Source: UBA3478 sp036782715
Lineage (GTDB): Bacteria > Bacteroidota > Bacteroidia > Flavobacteriales > Flavobacteriaceae
Direction: 5' to 3'
Assembly (NCBI GenBank): GCA_036782715.1
Contig: DAIPYN010000011.1
Location: forward strand, 1 to 43,536
DNA: 43,536 nt
The translations under genes were made by a program, and so were the position numbers. Below are positions 23,831 to 32,420 of the stretch, in pieces. The notes beneath the pieces were generated by a model. The model was not told where the DNA came from. It did not search any database and worked only from the letters and a program-made list of their open reading frames with translations. How positions within the stretch are numbered: position 1 is the first letter of the stretch; each line of letters begins with the position of its first letter.

Positions 23831-25075
23831 TTAAACCTCTGCAGCAAGTTGAGTATCTAGAGTTACATTAACTTCAATTTGACCTTTGGTAAGGTCTTCA
23901 AAGGTTTCGCGTTCTCTGATTAGTTCTGCCTTCCCATTGATCCATAATACCTCTGCTGGGCGTAATCTAGAGTTGTAGTTGCTTGCCATTGAGAAGCAAT
24001 AGGCTCCGGTATTGTGAAATACGAGGAAATCACCTTCATTGATTTCAGAGATTCTTCGATTGCTACCAAAAGTGTCAGTCTCACATATGTATCCGACTAC
24101 TGAATAGAATCTAGGCTTCCCTCCAGGGTTGCTAAGGTTTTCAATTTCATGATAGGCGCCATAAAGCATCGGACGCATCAGGTGATTGAACCCAGAATCT
24201 ACTCCGGCAAAAACCGTAGAAGTGGTTTGCTTAACTACATTTACTTTAGCGACAAATTTACCCGATTGACTTACCAAGAATTTACCTGGCTCAAAAGAGA
24301 GGGTCAATTCTTTACCGTAGGATTTACAAAAACTGTTGAATCGCTCCGATAACTTTTCACCGAATTCTTCGATGGGTGTTTCGATATCATCCTTCTTGTA
24401 AGGAACCTTAAATCCGCTACCAAAGTCAATGAATTCGAGGCTGTCAAAATTCTTAGCTGCCTCAAATAGAATTTCTGCAGCGTGTAAAAAGACATCAATA
24501 TCGAGAATATCACTTCCTGTATGCATATGGATTCCATTGATGTGCATTCCAGTAAGATCAACAATCCTTTTAATGTGTGGTACTTGGTGAATACTGATAC
24601 CAAATTTTGAATCGATATGTCCGACCGAAATATTGCTATTTCCACCTGCCATCACATGCGGATTAATTCTCACACACACAGGGGTGTCTGGAAAACGCTG
24701 TCCGAATAGTTCTAGCACTGATAGATTGTCGATATTGATTTGAACACCTAAGGATTTCGCTTCTTCTAGTTCTTCGATCGATACGCCATTCGGTGTGTAG
24801 ATGATTTGATGGGCGGGTACCCCAGCTAGTAATCCCAATTTTACTTCTTCAATGGAAACTGTATCAAGACCTGCTCCTAGGCCATGAATTAATCTTAGAA
24901 TACTAAGGTTAGAATTTGCTTTTACCGCGTAGTGCAGTTTTAAGTTTTTCACTGGAGTGAAGGCACTCTTTAGGCGATCAAACTGCGCTGCAATGCGGTG
25001 GGCATCGTAAATGTAAACAGGTGCTCCATACTGCTGAGCAATATCGATATAAGGTATTTGAGACATAACTTTCAT
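23831..25075 (-). CDS. lysA: Diaminopimelate decarboxylase
   Basis: A 414-residue PLP enzyme (fold type III) converting meso-diaminopimelate to lysine. The PLP lysine is Lys52 in HYAVKANSN; other motifs are NPHVMAGGNSNISVG, SKFGIS, IDFGSGFKVPY, EPGKFLV and the active-site cysteine region GYICETDTFG. Two in-frame ATGs are possible (25075, or 25066 giving MSQIPYI). The region before the gene holds TTATTTTG on the minus strand, only a partial match to the -7 box. dapD of the same pathway is at 37170-37985. Confidence 0.95.
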   Translation of the reverse strand: MKVMSQIPYIDIAQQYGAPVYIYDAHRIAAQFDRLKSAFTPVKNLKLHYAVKANSNLSILRLIHGLGAGLDTVSIEEVKLGLLAGVPAHQIIYTPNGVSIEELEEAKSLGVQINIDNLSVLELFGQRFPDTPVCVRINPHVMAGGNSNISVGHIDSKFGISIHQVPHIKRIVDLTGMHINGIHMHTGSDILDIDVFLHAAEILFEAAKNFDSLEFIDFGSGFKVPYKKDDIETPIEEFGEKLSERFNSFCKSYGKELTLSFEPGKFLVSQSGKFVAKVNVVKQTTSTVFAGVDSGFNHLMRPMLYGAYHEIENLSNPGGKPRFYSVVGYICETDTFGSNRRISEINEGDFLVFHNTGAYCFSMASNYNSRLRPAEVLWINGKAELIRERETFEDLTKGQIEVNVTLDTQLAAEV

Positions 25076-25196
25076 TCGTTAAGGTGATGCAAAATAAGTG
25101 CCTTCTGCCGATAATTAGATAGAAATAATCGTTATTTCTCATTTTATCACAAAGAGTTATAAATAAAACAATTCATGTTGAAGAAAGAGGGAATAA

Positions 25197-25231
25197 TTGG
25201 TAGGCCTATTGGTTGTGCTTTCCTATTTTTG
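25197..25231 (+). promoter_or_regulatory. Promoter of sucC
   Basis: TTG (25197-25199), a 24-base spacer and TATTTTTG (25224-25231) end 23 bases before the sucC ATG. The spacer is one base longer than the usual 17-23. Confidence 0.5.
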
Positions 25232-25254
25232 TAACTCAATTTTAATAGATAAAC

Positions 25255-26448
25255 ATGAACCTTCACGAGTTTCAAGGAAAAGAGATTTTAGCCAGTTTTG
25301 GCGTAGGTATTCAACGTGGTAAAGTAGCTTCAACTCCAGATGAAGCTATAACGGCAGCAAAAGTCTTAACTGAAGAGACTGGCACTGGCTGGCATGTGAT
25401 CAAAGCACAAGTTCACGCTGGTGGACGTGGTAAAGGTGGAGGTGTAAAGCTCGCCAAGAACTTAGACGAGGTGAAGTCTATCGCCGATCAAATTATCGGT
25501 ATGAATTTAGTTACTCCTCAGACTTCGGCTGAAGGTAAGAAGGTTCATCAGGTACTCGTAGCAGAGGATGTATATTATCCTGGCGAAAGTGAAACTTCTG
25601 AGTTTTATATGTCGGTACTACTTAATCGTGGTACGGGTCGTAACATGATTATGTATTCGACTGAAGGAGGTATGGATATCGAGGAAGTTGCTGAGAAAAC
25701 TCCTCATCTTATTTTTACCGAAGAAGTAGATCCTAGTACAGGACTAACTGGTTTTCAGGCAAGAAATATTGCTTTCAACCTAGGTCTTTCAGGTAAAGCG
25801 TTCAAAGAAATGGTTGGCTTTGTAACCAAATTGTACAAAGCTTATGTCGAGAGTGATTCGAGCTTATTTGAGATTAACCCGGTTCTTAAGACTTCAGACG
25901 ATAAAATTATTGCCGTTGATGCTAAAGTGACTCTTGATGACAATGCGCTTTTTAGACGCAAAGCTTATGCAGAGATGCGTGATGAGCGCGAGGAGAATCC
26001 AATCGAAGTAGAAGCGAAGGCTCTTGGACTCAACTACGTAGATCTTGACGGTAACGTTGGTTGTATGGTTAATGGTGCAGGATTGGCTATGGCTACTATG
26101 GATCTTATTAAAATGGCGGGTGGAGAACCAGCTAACTTTCTAGATGTTGGAGGTACTGCTGATGCTAAACGTGTTGAAGAAGCCTTCAGAATTATTCTTA
26201 AAGATCCTAATGTAAAGGCGATTCTTGTAAACATTTTCGGAGGAATCGTTCGATGTGATCGTGTAGCTAATGGTATTGTAGAGGCTTACAAGAATATGGC
26301 AGATCAAATCAACGTTCCGATCATTGTTCGTTTACAAGGAACGAATGCAGAACTTGCCAAGCAAATTATTGAAGAATCCGGATTAGAGGTTCACGCAGCA
26401 GTCCAGTTCCAAGAGGCTGCAGATAAAGTAAAACAATTACTTAATTAA
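25255..26448 (+). CDS. sucC: Succinyl-CoA synthetase beta subunit
   Basis: A 397-residue subunit of the TCA-cycle enzyme making succinate and ATP/GTP from succinyl-CoA. The N-terminal ATP-grasp domain (MNLHEFQGKEIL, AQVHAGGRGKGGGVKLA, FEINPVL) is followed by the CoA-ligase domain (about 245-390; NVGCMVNGAGLAMATMD, FLDVGGTAD, NIFGGIVRCD, RLQGTNAEL). sucD is not adjacent, so the subunits are encoded apart here. It is monocistronic, ending at a strong terminator. Confidence 0.97.
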   Translation: MNLHEFQGKEILASFGVGIQRGKVASTPDEAITAAKVLTEETGTGWHVIKAQVHAGGRGKGGGVKLAKNLDEVKSIADQIIGMNLVTPQTSAEGKKVHQVLVAEDVYYPGESETSEFYMSVLLNRGTGRNMIMYSTEGGMDIEEVAEKTPHLIFTEEVDPSTGLTGFQARNIAFNLGLSGKAFKEMVGFVTKLYKAYVESDSSLFEINPVLKTSDDKIIAVDAKVTLDDNALFRRKAYAEMRDEREENPIEVEAKALGLNYVDLDGNVGCMVNGAGLAMATMDLIKMAGGEPANFLDVGGTADAKRVEEAFRIILKDPNVKAILVNIFGGIVRCDRVANGIVEAYKNMADQINVPIIVRLQGTNAELAKQIIEESGLEVHAAVQFQEAADKVKQLLN

Positions 26449-26449
26449 T

Positions 26450-26482
26450 AAAAAAGCCGCTCTATAATGAGCGGCTTTTTTT
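26450..26482. terminator. Bidirectional terminator between sucC and uvrB
   Basis: A-run plus GCCGCTC, loop TATAAT, then GAGCGGC plus T-run. It works on both strands for the convergent sucC and uvrB and overlaps the uvrB stop codon. Confidence 0.88.
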
Positions 26483-28466
26483 ATACTTGTTCTTGAAGCG
26501 TTTTAAGCTGATCTCTTAGTCTAGCCGCTTCAATAAAATCTAAAGATTTAGCGGCTTCTTCCATGGCTTTTCGAGTTCTTTTTATCTCATCACTGAGATC
26601 ATTTCCGTTCATGTAGGCCAATTCCTCTTCTGATATTGGTTTTACTCGTGGGGTGTCCTTATTCTCCTTTTTGGTACTTACTAGCGTTGATTCAATCGCT
26701 TTATTCAATGCTTTAGGCTGTATTCCGTGTTCTTGATTGTAGGATTTCTGTTTTGATCTTCGATAAGCCGTCTGATCAATGGTGAGTTGCATACTTTCGG
26801 TAATAGTATCTGCATACATAATGGCCTTGCCGTTCAGATTTCGAGCGGCTCGACCCACGGTCTGTGTAAGGCTTCGGTTAGATCTTAAAAAACCTTCTTT
26901 ATCTGCATCTATGATGGCAACTAGAGATACTTCGGGAAGATCGAGACCCTCTCTAAGTAGGTTTACCCCAATAAGTACGTCGAATATTCCTTTGCGAAGA
27001 TCTTGCATGATTTCAACGCGCTCAAGAGTATCCACATCACTATGAATATAACGACAACGAACACCGATTCTCGTTAGGTACTTTGTGAGCTCTTCGGCCA
27101 TTCGTTTGGTAAGTGTGGTGACTAGAACACGCTCGTCTTTATCTGCACGTATTTTAATTTCCTCGGTAAGATCATCGATTTGATTTTTACTAGGGCGTAC
27201 TTCAATGACCGGATCTAGAAGTCCTGTAGGTCGAATAAGTTGTTCTGTGTAAACTCCTTCACAAAGGGCTAATTCATAATCTGCAGGTGTAGCACTAACA
27301 TATAGTACCTGATTTTGTAGTACTTCGAATTCTTCGAATTTGAGAGGTCGGTTATCGAGTGCTGCCGGAAGTCTAAATCCGTAATCCACTAGATTTTCCT
27401 TTCGAGATCGATCGCCTCCATACATGGCGTGCACTTGTGGAATGGTGACGTGACTCTCATCAATGATCATCAAATAGTCATCAGGGAAGTAGTCTAAGAG
27501 GCAGAAGGGTCTTGTACCAGGTGCTCGACCGTCAAGGTATCGGGAATAATTCTCAATACCCGAACAATATCCGAGCTCACGCATCATTTCTAAATCGAAG
27601 GTAGTTCGTTCTTCTAATCGTTTCGCCTCTAAAGGCTTTCCGATCTCATTGAAATATTCGATCTGCTTGACAAGGTCATCTTGAATCTGGTGTATGGCGT
27701 TTTGCAGCACATCAGGAGAGGTGACAAACATGTTTGCCGGATAGATCGTCAATCGATCGTAGCTTTCAATGACCTTCTGATTCACTGGATCTAAGGCCTC
27801 TATTTCTTCAATTTCATCGCCAAAAAAGTGAATGCGGTAGGCAATATCTGCGTATCCGGGGTGTACATCGATTACATCTCCCTTTACTCTGAAGTTTCCA
27901 TGCTTGAAATCTGCAGTGGTCCTCGAATACAAGGATTGTACTAGTTGTTTCAGAAGTGCAGTTCTAGAAATTACCTGATCTCTTTCGATTTTAATAACGT
28001 TCTTCTGAAATTCGATCGGGTTTCCGATACCGTATAAACAGGATACCGATGCGATGACGATGACATCTCTTCTTCCACTTAGTAAAGAAGAGGTGGTGCT
28101 CAAACGTAGCTTCTCAATATCTTCGTTGATACTAAGATCTTTTTCGATATAGGTTCCACTTGCAGGTATGTATGCTTCGGGTTGGTAGTAATCGTAATAC
28201 GAAACAAAATACTCTACAGCGTTATTGGGAAAAAACTGCTTGAATTCGGAGTAAAGTTGGGCCGCTAAGGTCTTATTGTGTGCTAAAACGAGTGTAGGCC
28301 GTTGAACCGTTTCGATAACGTTAGCCATTGTAAATGTCTTACCTGAACCGGTGACCCCTAAGAGCGTTTGATGCCGGTCTCCTTCCTTTATCCCTCTCGA
28401 TAAGGATTCAATCGCCTGAGGTTGGTCTCCAGTAGGTTTAAAGTCGGCGGTTAGTGTAAAACGCAT
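26481..28466 (-). CDS. uvrB: UvrABC excinuclease subunit B
   Basis: A 661-residue DNA repair helicase-like subunit that loads on damage with UvrA. Walker A is GVTGSGKT (37-44); the damage-probing beta hairpin is around VSYYDYYQPEAYIP; helicase motifs DESHVTIPQ, YVSATPADYE and TVGRAARN follow. The C-terminal UVR domain (about 625-658, EIKRTRKAMEEAAKSLDFIEAARLRD) contacts UvrC. A TATTTTTG -7 box ends four bases before the ATG, inside the short gap after the ABC permease gene, which predicts an almost leaderless transcript. Confidence 0.97.
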   Translation of the reverse strand: MRFTLTADFKPTGDQPQAIESLSRGIKEGDRHQTLLGVTGSGKTFTMANVIETVQRPTLVLAHNKTLAAQLYSEFKQFFPNNAVEYFVSYYDYYQPEAYIPASGTYIEKDLSINEDIEKLRLSTTSSLLSGRRDVIVIASVSCLYGIGNPIEFQKNVIKIERDQVISRTALLKQLVQSLYSRTTADFKHGNFRVKGDVIDVHPGYADIAYRIHFFGDEIEEIEALDPVNQKVIESYDRLTIYPANMFVTSPDVLQNAIHQIQDDLVKQIEYFNEIGKPLEAKRLEERTTFDLEMMRELGYCSGIENYSRYLDGRAPGTRPFCLLDYFPDDYLMIIDESHVTIPQVHAMYGGDRSRKENLVDYGFRLPAALDNRPLKFEEFEVLQNQVLYVSATPADYELALCEGVYTEQLIRPTGLLDPVIEVRPSKNQIDDLTEEIKIRADKDERVLVTTLTKRMAEELTKYLTRIGVRCRYIHSDVDTLERVEIMQDLRKGIFDVLIGVNLLREGLDLPEVSLVAIIDADKEGFLRSNRSLTQTVGRAARNLNGKAIMYADTITESMQLTIDQTAYRRSKQKSYNQEHGIQPKALNKAIESTLVSTKKENKDTPRVKPISEEELAYMNGNDLSDEIKRTRKAMEEAAKSLDFIEAARLRDQLKTLQEQV

Positions 28467-28470
28467 ACCG

Positions 28471-28505
28471 CAAAAATACGGATCTTACAGGTCTCTTTTC
28501 TTCAA
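28471..28505 (-). promoter_or_regulatory. Promoter of uvrB within the end of the permease gene
   Basis: On the minus strand: TTG (28505-28503), a 24-base spacer and TATTTTTG (28478-28471). The box ends four bases before the uvrB ATG. Confidence 0.55.
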
Positions 28506-29348
28506 TATAGCTAGACTACCCCATAAATAAATAAGAGTATATCCAACGGCAATTCCAACCTCTTTTAGTGTGGTTTGGTAGTTGAGTACGACATCTTCAC
28601 CGAGTTCTTTGGCTACTGATTGGATTGCACTCAAACGTGTAAACGGTTCATGCAATAAATTGAAAGAGGCCTGTAACGGAAAGAATCCTTTGATTTGGCT
28701 TGCTAGACTAAAGGCATCTGTTTTTTCAGCAAAATTTCCGTATTTGGCTAACAACTCTCCTCCAATACCCCAGACAATTTGCTCGCCAATGAGGAGTACA
28801 ATCAAAAATCCGAGAGCGAAAGCAGATCGTTTAATCAAAATTCCTAAGAAAAGACATAAACTGAAGAAGCCAAACAGTTTTAGAAAATAGAGTAATAGAA
28901 AATGCAACTCCGAAAACACAATACTGAACTCTGTATAATCAGAATAAATCATTCCCAATATCAATGAAATGAGTGCTACAAATAAGGTCGAAAGTGCAGA
29001 AAAGACTGCAACGAGAATCACCTTAGAAACCAAAAAATCCTTTTTCGAGAGCCCGTCGATGAGGTTCTGTTTCAAGGTTCGATTACTGTATTCGTTCGAA
29101 ATCATTGAAACGATGACTACCGCTAAGAAAAGTTTAAAAAATGCCGCAATAAAGCTGTTAAAATGCCAGATCAATGGAAAATTAAAGATCCCTTGATCGG
29201 CAAGATGAAATTCAATGGGGCCAATATCGAATTTGATTGCAGCTATCAAGGCAATGAGGGTTAGAAAAACAAAATAGGCCGATATAAGAATGATACTCGA
29301 TCTACTGTGCTTAATCTTGTGATATTCAATTAAAAAAAGTCGTTTCAT
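28485..29348 (-). CDS. ABC-2 type transporter permease
   Basis: A 287-residue membrane protein with about six hydrophobic helices (around 19-37, 63-85, 112-135, 150-172, 175-197 and 262-280). The NEYSNRTLKQNLIDGLSKKDFLVSKV segment is typical of ABC-2 permeases of the bacitracin/lantibiotic export type. Its ATG overlaps the stop of the ATPase gene by one base, so both form one transporter. The substrate is unknown. The extracytoplasmic loop between helices 5 and 6 is long. Confidence 0.88.
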   Translation of the reverse strand: MKRLFLIEYHKIKHSRSSIILISAYFVFLTLIALIAAIKFDIGPIEFHLADQGIFNFPLIWHFNSFIAAFFKLFLAVVIVSMISNEYSNRTLKQNLIDGLSKKDFLVSKVILVAVFSALSTLFVALISLILGMIYSDYTEFSIVFSELHFLLLYFLKLFGFFSLCLFLGILIKRSAFALGFLIVLLIGEQIVWGIGGELLAKYGNFAEKTDAFSLASQIKGFFPLQASFNLLHEPFTRLSAIQSVAKELGEDVVLNYQTTLKEVGIAVGYTLIYLWGSLAILKKRDL

Positions 29349-30238
29349 TAGGCGTTGGTAATTTCTAAGAATAGTTCTTCAAGTCTTTTTTGGTGACTAC
29401 TTAAGTGAGTTAGGAAAATCCCTTGTTCAGAGAAGTATTGATTGATACTTTCGGGGCTATGGTTGGTTTTGATCTTTAAGAGTCCATCTTCCTGTCCTAA
29501 AATTTCTATATCCGGATGCTTCTCAATATACTCAGCTAATTGTTCTGTACGATTTGCACCAATGAGTAAGTAAGCCCCTGACTTCCCCATTTCTTCCACA
29601 GAGCCACTGTAAATACTTTTTCCTTTTTGTAGAATAATTACCTGATCACATACTTTCTCCACCTCGTCGAGTAGATGAGAGGCAAGGAGTATGGTAGTTC
29701 CTCTAGAGGCGATTTGTTGAATGAGGACTCTAATTTGATGAATGCCTTGTGGATCTAAACCATTGGTCGGTTCATCAAGAATTAATATCTCAGGGTCATT
29801 GAGTAGGGCTGAAGCGATTGCCAAGCGCTGTTTCATTCCCAAGGAAAAAGTAGAGAATAAATCTTCAGATCGATCGGCTAAACCTACTTCCTTTAATACT
29901 TTAGGTACTGCAGAATTAGGAATTTCTTTAATGAGACCAACGAGCTCTAGATTCTCTCTTGCGCTCATGTACGGGTAGAAGTTTGGCCGTTCAATAATAG
30001 CTCCGACCTTCTTTAATGCTTCTTGTGTGCTTAGTGTACCTTCAAACCATTCAAAGTTACCAGAACTGGCATTTACAACATTCAGTACGATACCCAATGT
30101 GGTAGATTTACCCGATCCATTAGGTCCTAGGATTCCATAAACCGAACCTTTTCTTATTTCAAAGCTCAGATTAGTTACCGCCTTAACTCTTCCGTAATTT
30201 TTATTGAGCTGATTTCCTTTGAGCAGAATTTTCGACAT
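29348..30238 (-). CDS. ABC-2 transporter ATP-binding protein
   Basis: A 296-residue ATPase partner of the downstream permease. Walker A is GPNGSGKST (38-46), the signature FSLGMKQRLAIA, and Walker B LILDEPTNGLDP, with H-loop LLASHLLDEVEKV. A C-terminal extension (about 220-296) resembles the regulatory tail of CcmA/antibiotic-type ATPases. It is first in the minus-strand run ATPase-permease-uvrB. The function could be export or self-protection. Confidence 0.92.
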   Translation of the reverse strand: MSKILLKGNQLNKNYGRVKAVTNLSFEIRKGSVYGILGPNGSGKSTTLGIVLNVVNASSGNFEWFEGTLSTQEALKKVGAIIERPNFYPYMSARENLELVGLIKEIPNSAVPKVLKEVGLADRSEDLFSTFSLGMKQRLAIASALLNDPEILILDEPTNGLDPQGIHQIRVLIQQIASRGTTILLASHLLDEVEKVCDQVIILQKGKSIYSGSVEEMGKSGAYLLIGANRTEQLAEYIEKHPDIEILGQEDGLLKIKTNHSPESINQYFSEQGIFLTHLSSHQKRLEELFLEITNA

Positions 30239-30307
30239 GAATGGTTAAGCTTTAAAATTGATCTCCAATTTATGACCGTTTTTTCTGATAATTGTTACAT
30301 TCGGGTT

Positions 30308-31363
30308 ATGTCTGATGCTCCTCAAATGCTTTTAAAGAAGCCCAATTATCCAATTTCACCGATACTTGCGGCCTATTTAAGGCGTTACAACCGAAGAGTC
30401 AACCTCCCGATACACTATAATGATTTATTGCGTTTTCAGGGCTCAGTTACGGTTTATGATCTTCAAGATGAGGACACTTTGTGGGTTCGTGTGTATTACG
30501 AAGAATCTGAAAGTGAAGAAATCAATAACGCTTTAAAACAGATATACTCTACGCTCCATTCGGATGGGAGTCATGAGATTTTTCAACATTTAAGTATCGA
30601 TGCCATTGATTATTGCACCTTTGGAAATTCAAAGCCATTTCGAATCAAGGTTCGAAATATCTTAAACGATAACTACACTTATTTTTATGTGAAGCGCTCA
30701 GATGCTTCTCGGGTTTACGGTCTTGAGATCGAACATATACTTTCTCCTTACAATCTACATTTCTTGGTTTCTCGAGATACGCTGATTGAAGAGCATATCG
30801 CAGGAATACCTGGAGATGTCTTTCTAAAGCAATACTTACCACAGTGTAGCGATCGTCAGAAGGCACAATTAGCTAAGGAGTTTGTGAAGTTTAATGAACG
30901 ATGTATGATTCGATTATTAGGGGATATGCGCTCGTATAATTATGTGGTGATTCCTGTGCACGATTTTGATAGTGTGATTCATAAAATTCGGGCAATTGAT
31001 TTCGATCAGCAAAATTTTGAAGGAGACCTTAAAGTCTATCGTCCTCAATTTTTCCCTGAGAATCAAAAAATGATTGATCTGATCAAAACGTATTTGAAAA
31101 AGGACTCTGTAGATCAATACAAACGTGAAGAACGATCTCTAATTGCCAAACGGGCATTAGGTTCAGAAGAGCAAATCAAACGATTGCTTAGTGCTGCAAT
31201 GACAGATACACTATCTACCGACGCTCACCTAAATACCTTAAAGAGTCAGATTTTTGAATTAACTAAAGACTCTGCCTTTAGTAAAGCCAATAGTATGGGA
31301 GCAATTCTAAGTGCAGCTCTAGACTTTGTGACCCGAAATTATAGAGATCTTAAAACGCTCTAA
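30308..31363 (+). CDS. Unknown protein with protein-kinase-like motifs
   Basis: I do not recognise this protein family. The ATG at 30272 would add 12 residues; the ATG at 30308 gives 351 residues and sits four bases after a TACATTCG box, so I prefer it. Numbered from 30272, the middle of the protein shows an ordered set like the kinase fold: Lys141 in YFYVKRSD (beta3 lysine), Glu152/154 in LEIEHIL (helix C), IEEHIAGIPGD (hinge-like), GDMRSYN with Asp218 and Asn223 (catalytic loop D-x4-N), and AIDFDQQ with Asp243 (DFG-like). No signal peptide or membrane helix is seen. The C-terminal 100 residues are helical and charged. The fold assignment is inference. The stop overlaps the convergent NA37 gene by four bases. 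Confidence 0.8.
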   Translation: MSDAPQMLLKKPNYPISPILAAYLRRYNRRVNLPIHYNDLLRFQGSVTVYDLQDEDTLWVRVYYEESESEEINNALKQIYSTLHSDGSHEIFQHLSIDAIDYCTFGNSKPFRIKVRNILNDNYTYFYVKRSDASRVYGLEIEHILSPYNLHFLVSRDTLIEEHIAGIPGDVFLKQYLPQCSDRQKAQLAKEFVKFNERCMIRLLGDMRSYNYVVIPVHDFDSVIHKIRAIDFDQQNFEGDLKVYRPQFFPENQKMIDLIKTYLKKDSVDQYKREERSLIAKRALGSEEQIKRLLSAAMTDTLSTDAHLNTLKSQIFELTKDSAFSKANSMGAILSAALDFVTRNYRDLKTL

Positions 31364-32418
31364 CTTTTAGTTTCACGGTTGAAATAAAGAAGATAGTAAT
31401 ACATCTGACGCTCTTCGTCCCAACCCTTTTCTACAAATTTTTCAGCCGATTCAGGATTGATGAAATCTAGTTTAATATGAATGTTGGTGTCTAGATGAAT
31501 TTCGTTCTTGAATTTCTTGCGAATATCGCTGACCGCTTTGTTAGCAATCGGAAACTCAGAAACGTCTTCGATACTGTATTTAGGTCCCTTATTGACTTTG
31601 TAGTTTTTAAACTCGGGAATAAGCTCTGGGTTTTCTAATACGTCGTTTAAGAAATGAGACTCCTCAAACTGATCTCTTGAAGCAAAGTGGTTCACTGCAC
31701 GATTCAAGAAGAGTACTTCTTGTTGTTTATCTTCAGTGGGTAGAATTACTTCTTTTGCAAAGTCTTTACAGAATTTGAGGTAATTTTTTGTTTGAAAGTT
31801 CTCGTCTTTTAGGGCGCTTATGGATAGAAAATCTTCTGGCCAGTACTTGGCATCGTATCGATTTCGATCGACCGATAAAACTTTGTAACCATTTTCTTCT
31901 CCGGTATTGAAAATCAGACAGCCTTTGTCTAGCTTCTGAACAGAAATTCCCTTACGGACAGAAATGTTTAGATTTTCTTGATCCCAATCGAATTCAAAAA
32001 AGTCTTGCTTAACCTCACTTTTAAATATGCCAATGGCGTTAACTTTTTCTTTATCAATAAGCACGTCTTCAAAGAGAGCTACATAAAGTTCTCCGCTATT
32101 GATGTGAGGGTGATTCGATTGTCCGTAGAGATGAGTAGCTATAGCAACGCTCTGTTCTTGCAGGTTTTCTGGGTTGTCGAAAATACTTTTCGCTGCGTTA
32201 TAAACCGGGTTGAATTCTAAATCTGCTTCGTGTGTGAAGTGGAAATAGTTTTCTTCTCTTTGGGTAAAAGGGGTGAAGAAATAGCTTTTAAGTAAACCTG
32301 AAATCTCGTCGTCTAATCGAAGTGGACTTGCAGATAATTGAAGCGGTTCATTTCTGTTTTTATTACCGACCCTGTGTAAGACAAGGCCTTGAAACTGGGC
32401 GTTGTATAAATTGAACAT
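31360..32418 (-). CDS. Nucleoid-associated protein, NA37/YejK family
   Basis: A 352-residue protein of the 37-kDa nucleoid-associated family (E. coli YejK/NdpA type), whose members are associated with the nucleoid; the molecular role is not settled. The opening LYNAQFQGLVLHRVGNKNRNEPLQLS and the middle YVALFEDVLIDKEKVNAIGIFKSE and NTGEENGYKVLSVDR blocks support the call, as does the C-terminal VSDIRKKFKNEIHLDTNIHIKLDF. It is separated by two bases from the PRiA4_ORF3-like gene upstream, suggesting one operon. Confidence 0.87.
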   Translation of the reverse strand: MFNLYNAQFQGLVLHRVGNKNRNEPLQLSASPLRLDDEISGLLKSYFFTPFTQREENYFHFTHEADLEFNPVYNAAKSIFDNPENLQEQSVAIATHLYGQSNHPHINSGELYVALFEDVLIDKEKVNAIGIFKSEVKQDFFEFDWDQENLNISVRKGISVQKLDKGCLIFNTGEENGYKVLSVDRNRYDAKYWPEDFLSISALKDENFQTKNYLKFCKDFAKEVILPTEDKQQEVLFLNRAVNHFASRDQFEESHFLNDVLENPELIPEFKNYKVNKGPKYSIEDVSEFPIANKAVSDIRKKFKNEIHLDTNIHIKLDFINPESAEKFVEKGWDEERQMYYYLLYFNRETKS

Positions 32419-32420
32419 AA

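Noticed and set aside
25120..25138. Perfect 8-bp palindrome AGAAATAA/TTATTTCT between lysA and sucC
   Set aside because: It is all but one base pair A/T-rich, lies between divergent promoters and not after a gene, and has no partner copy, so I cannot call it an operator or a terminator.
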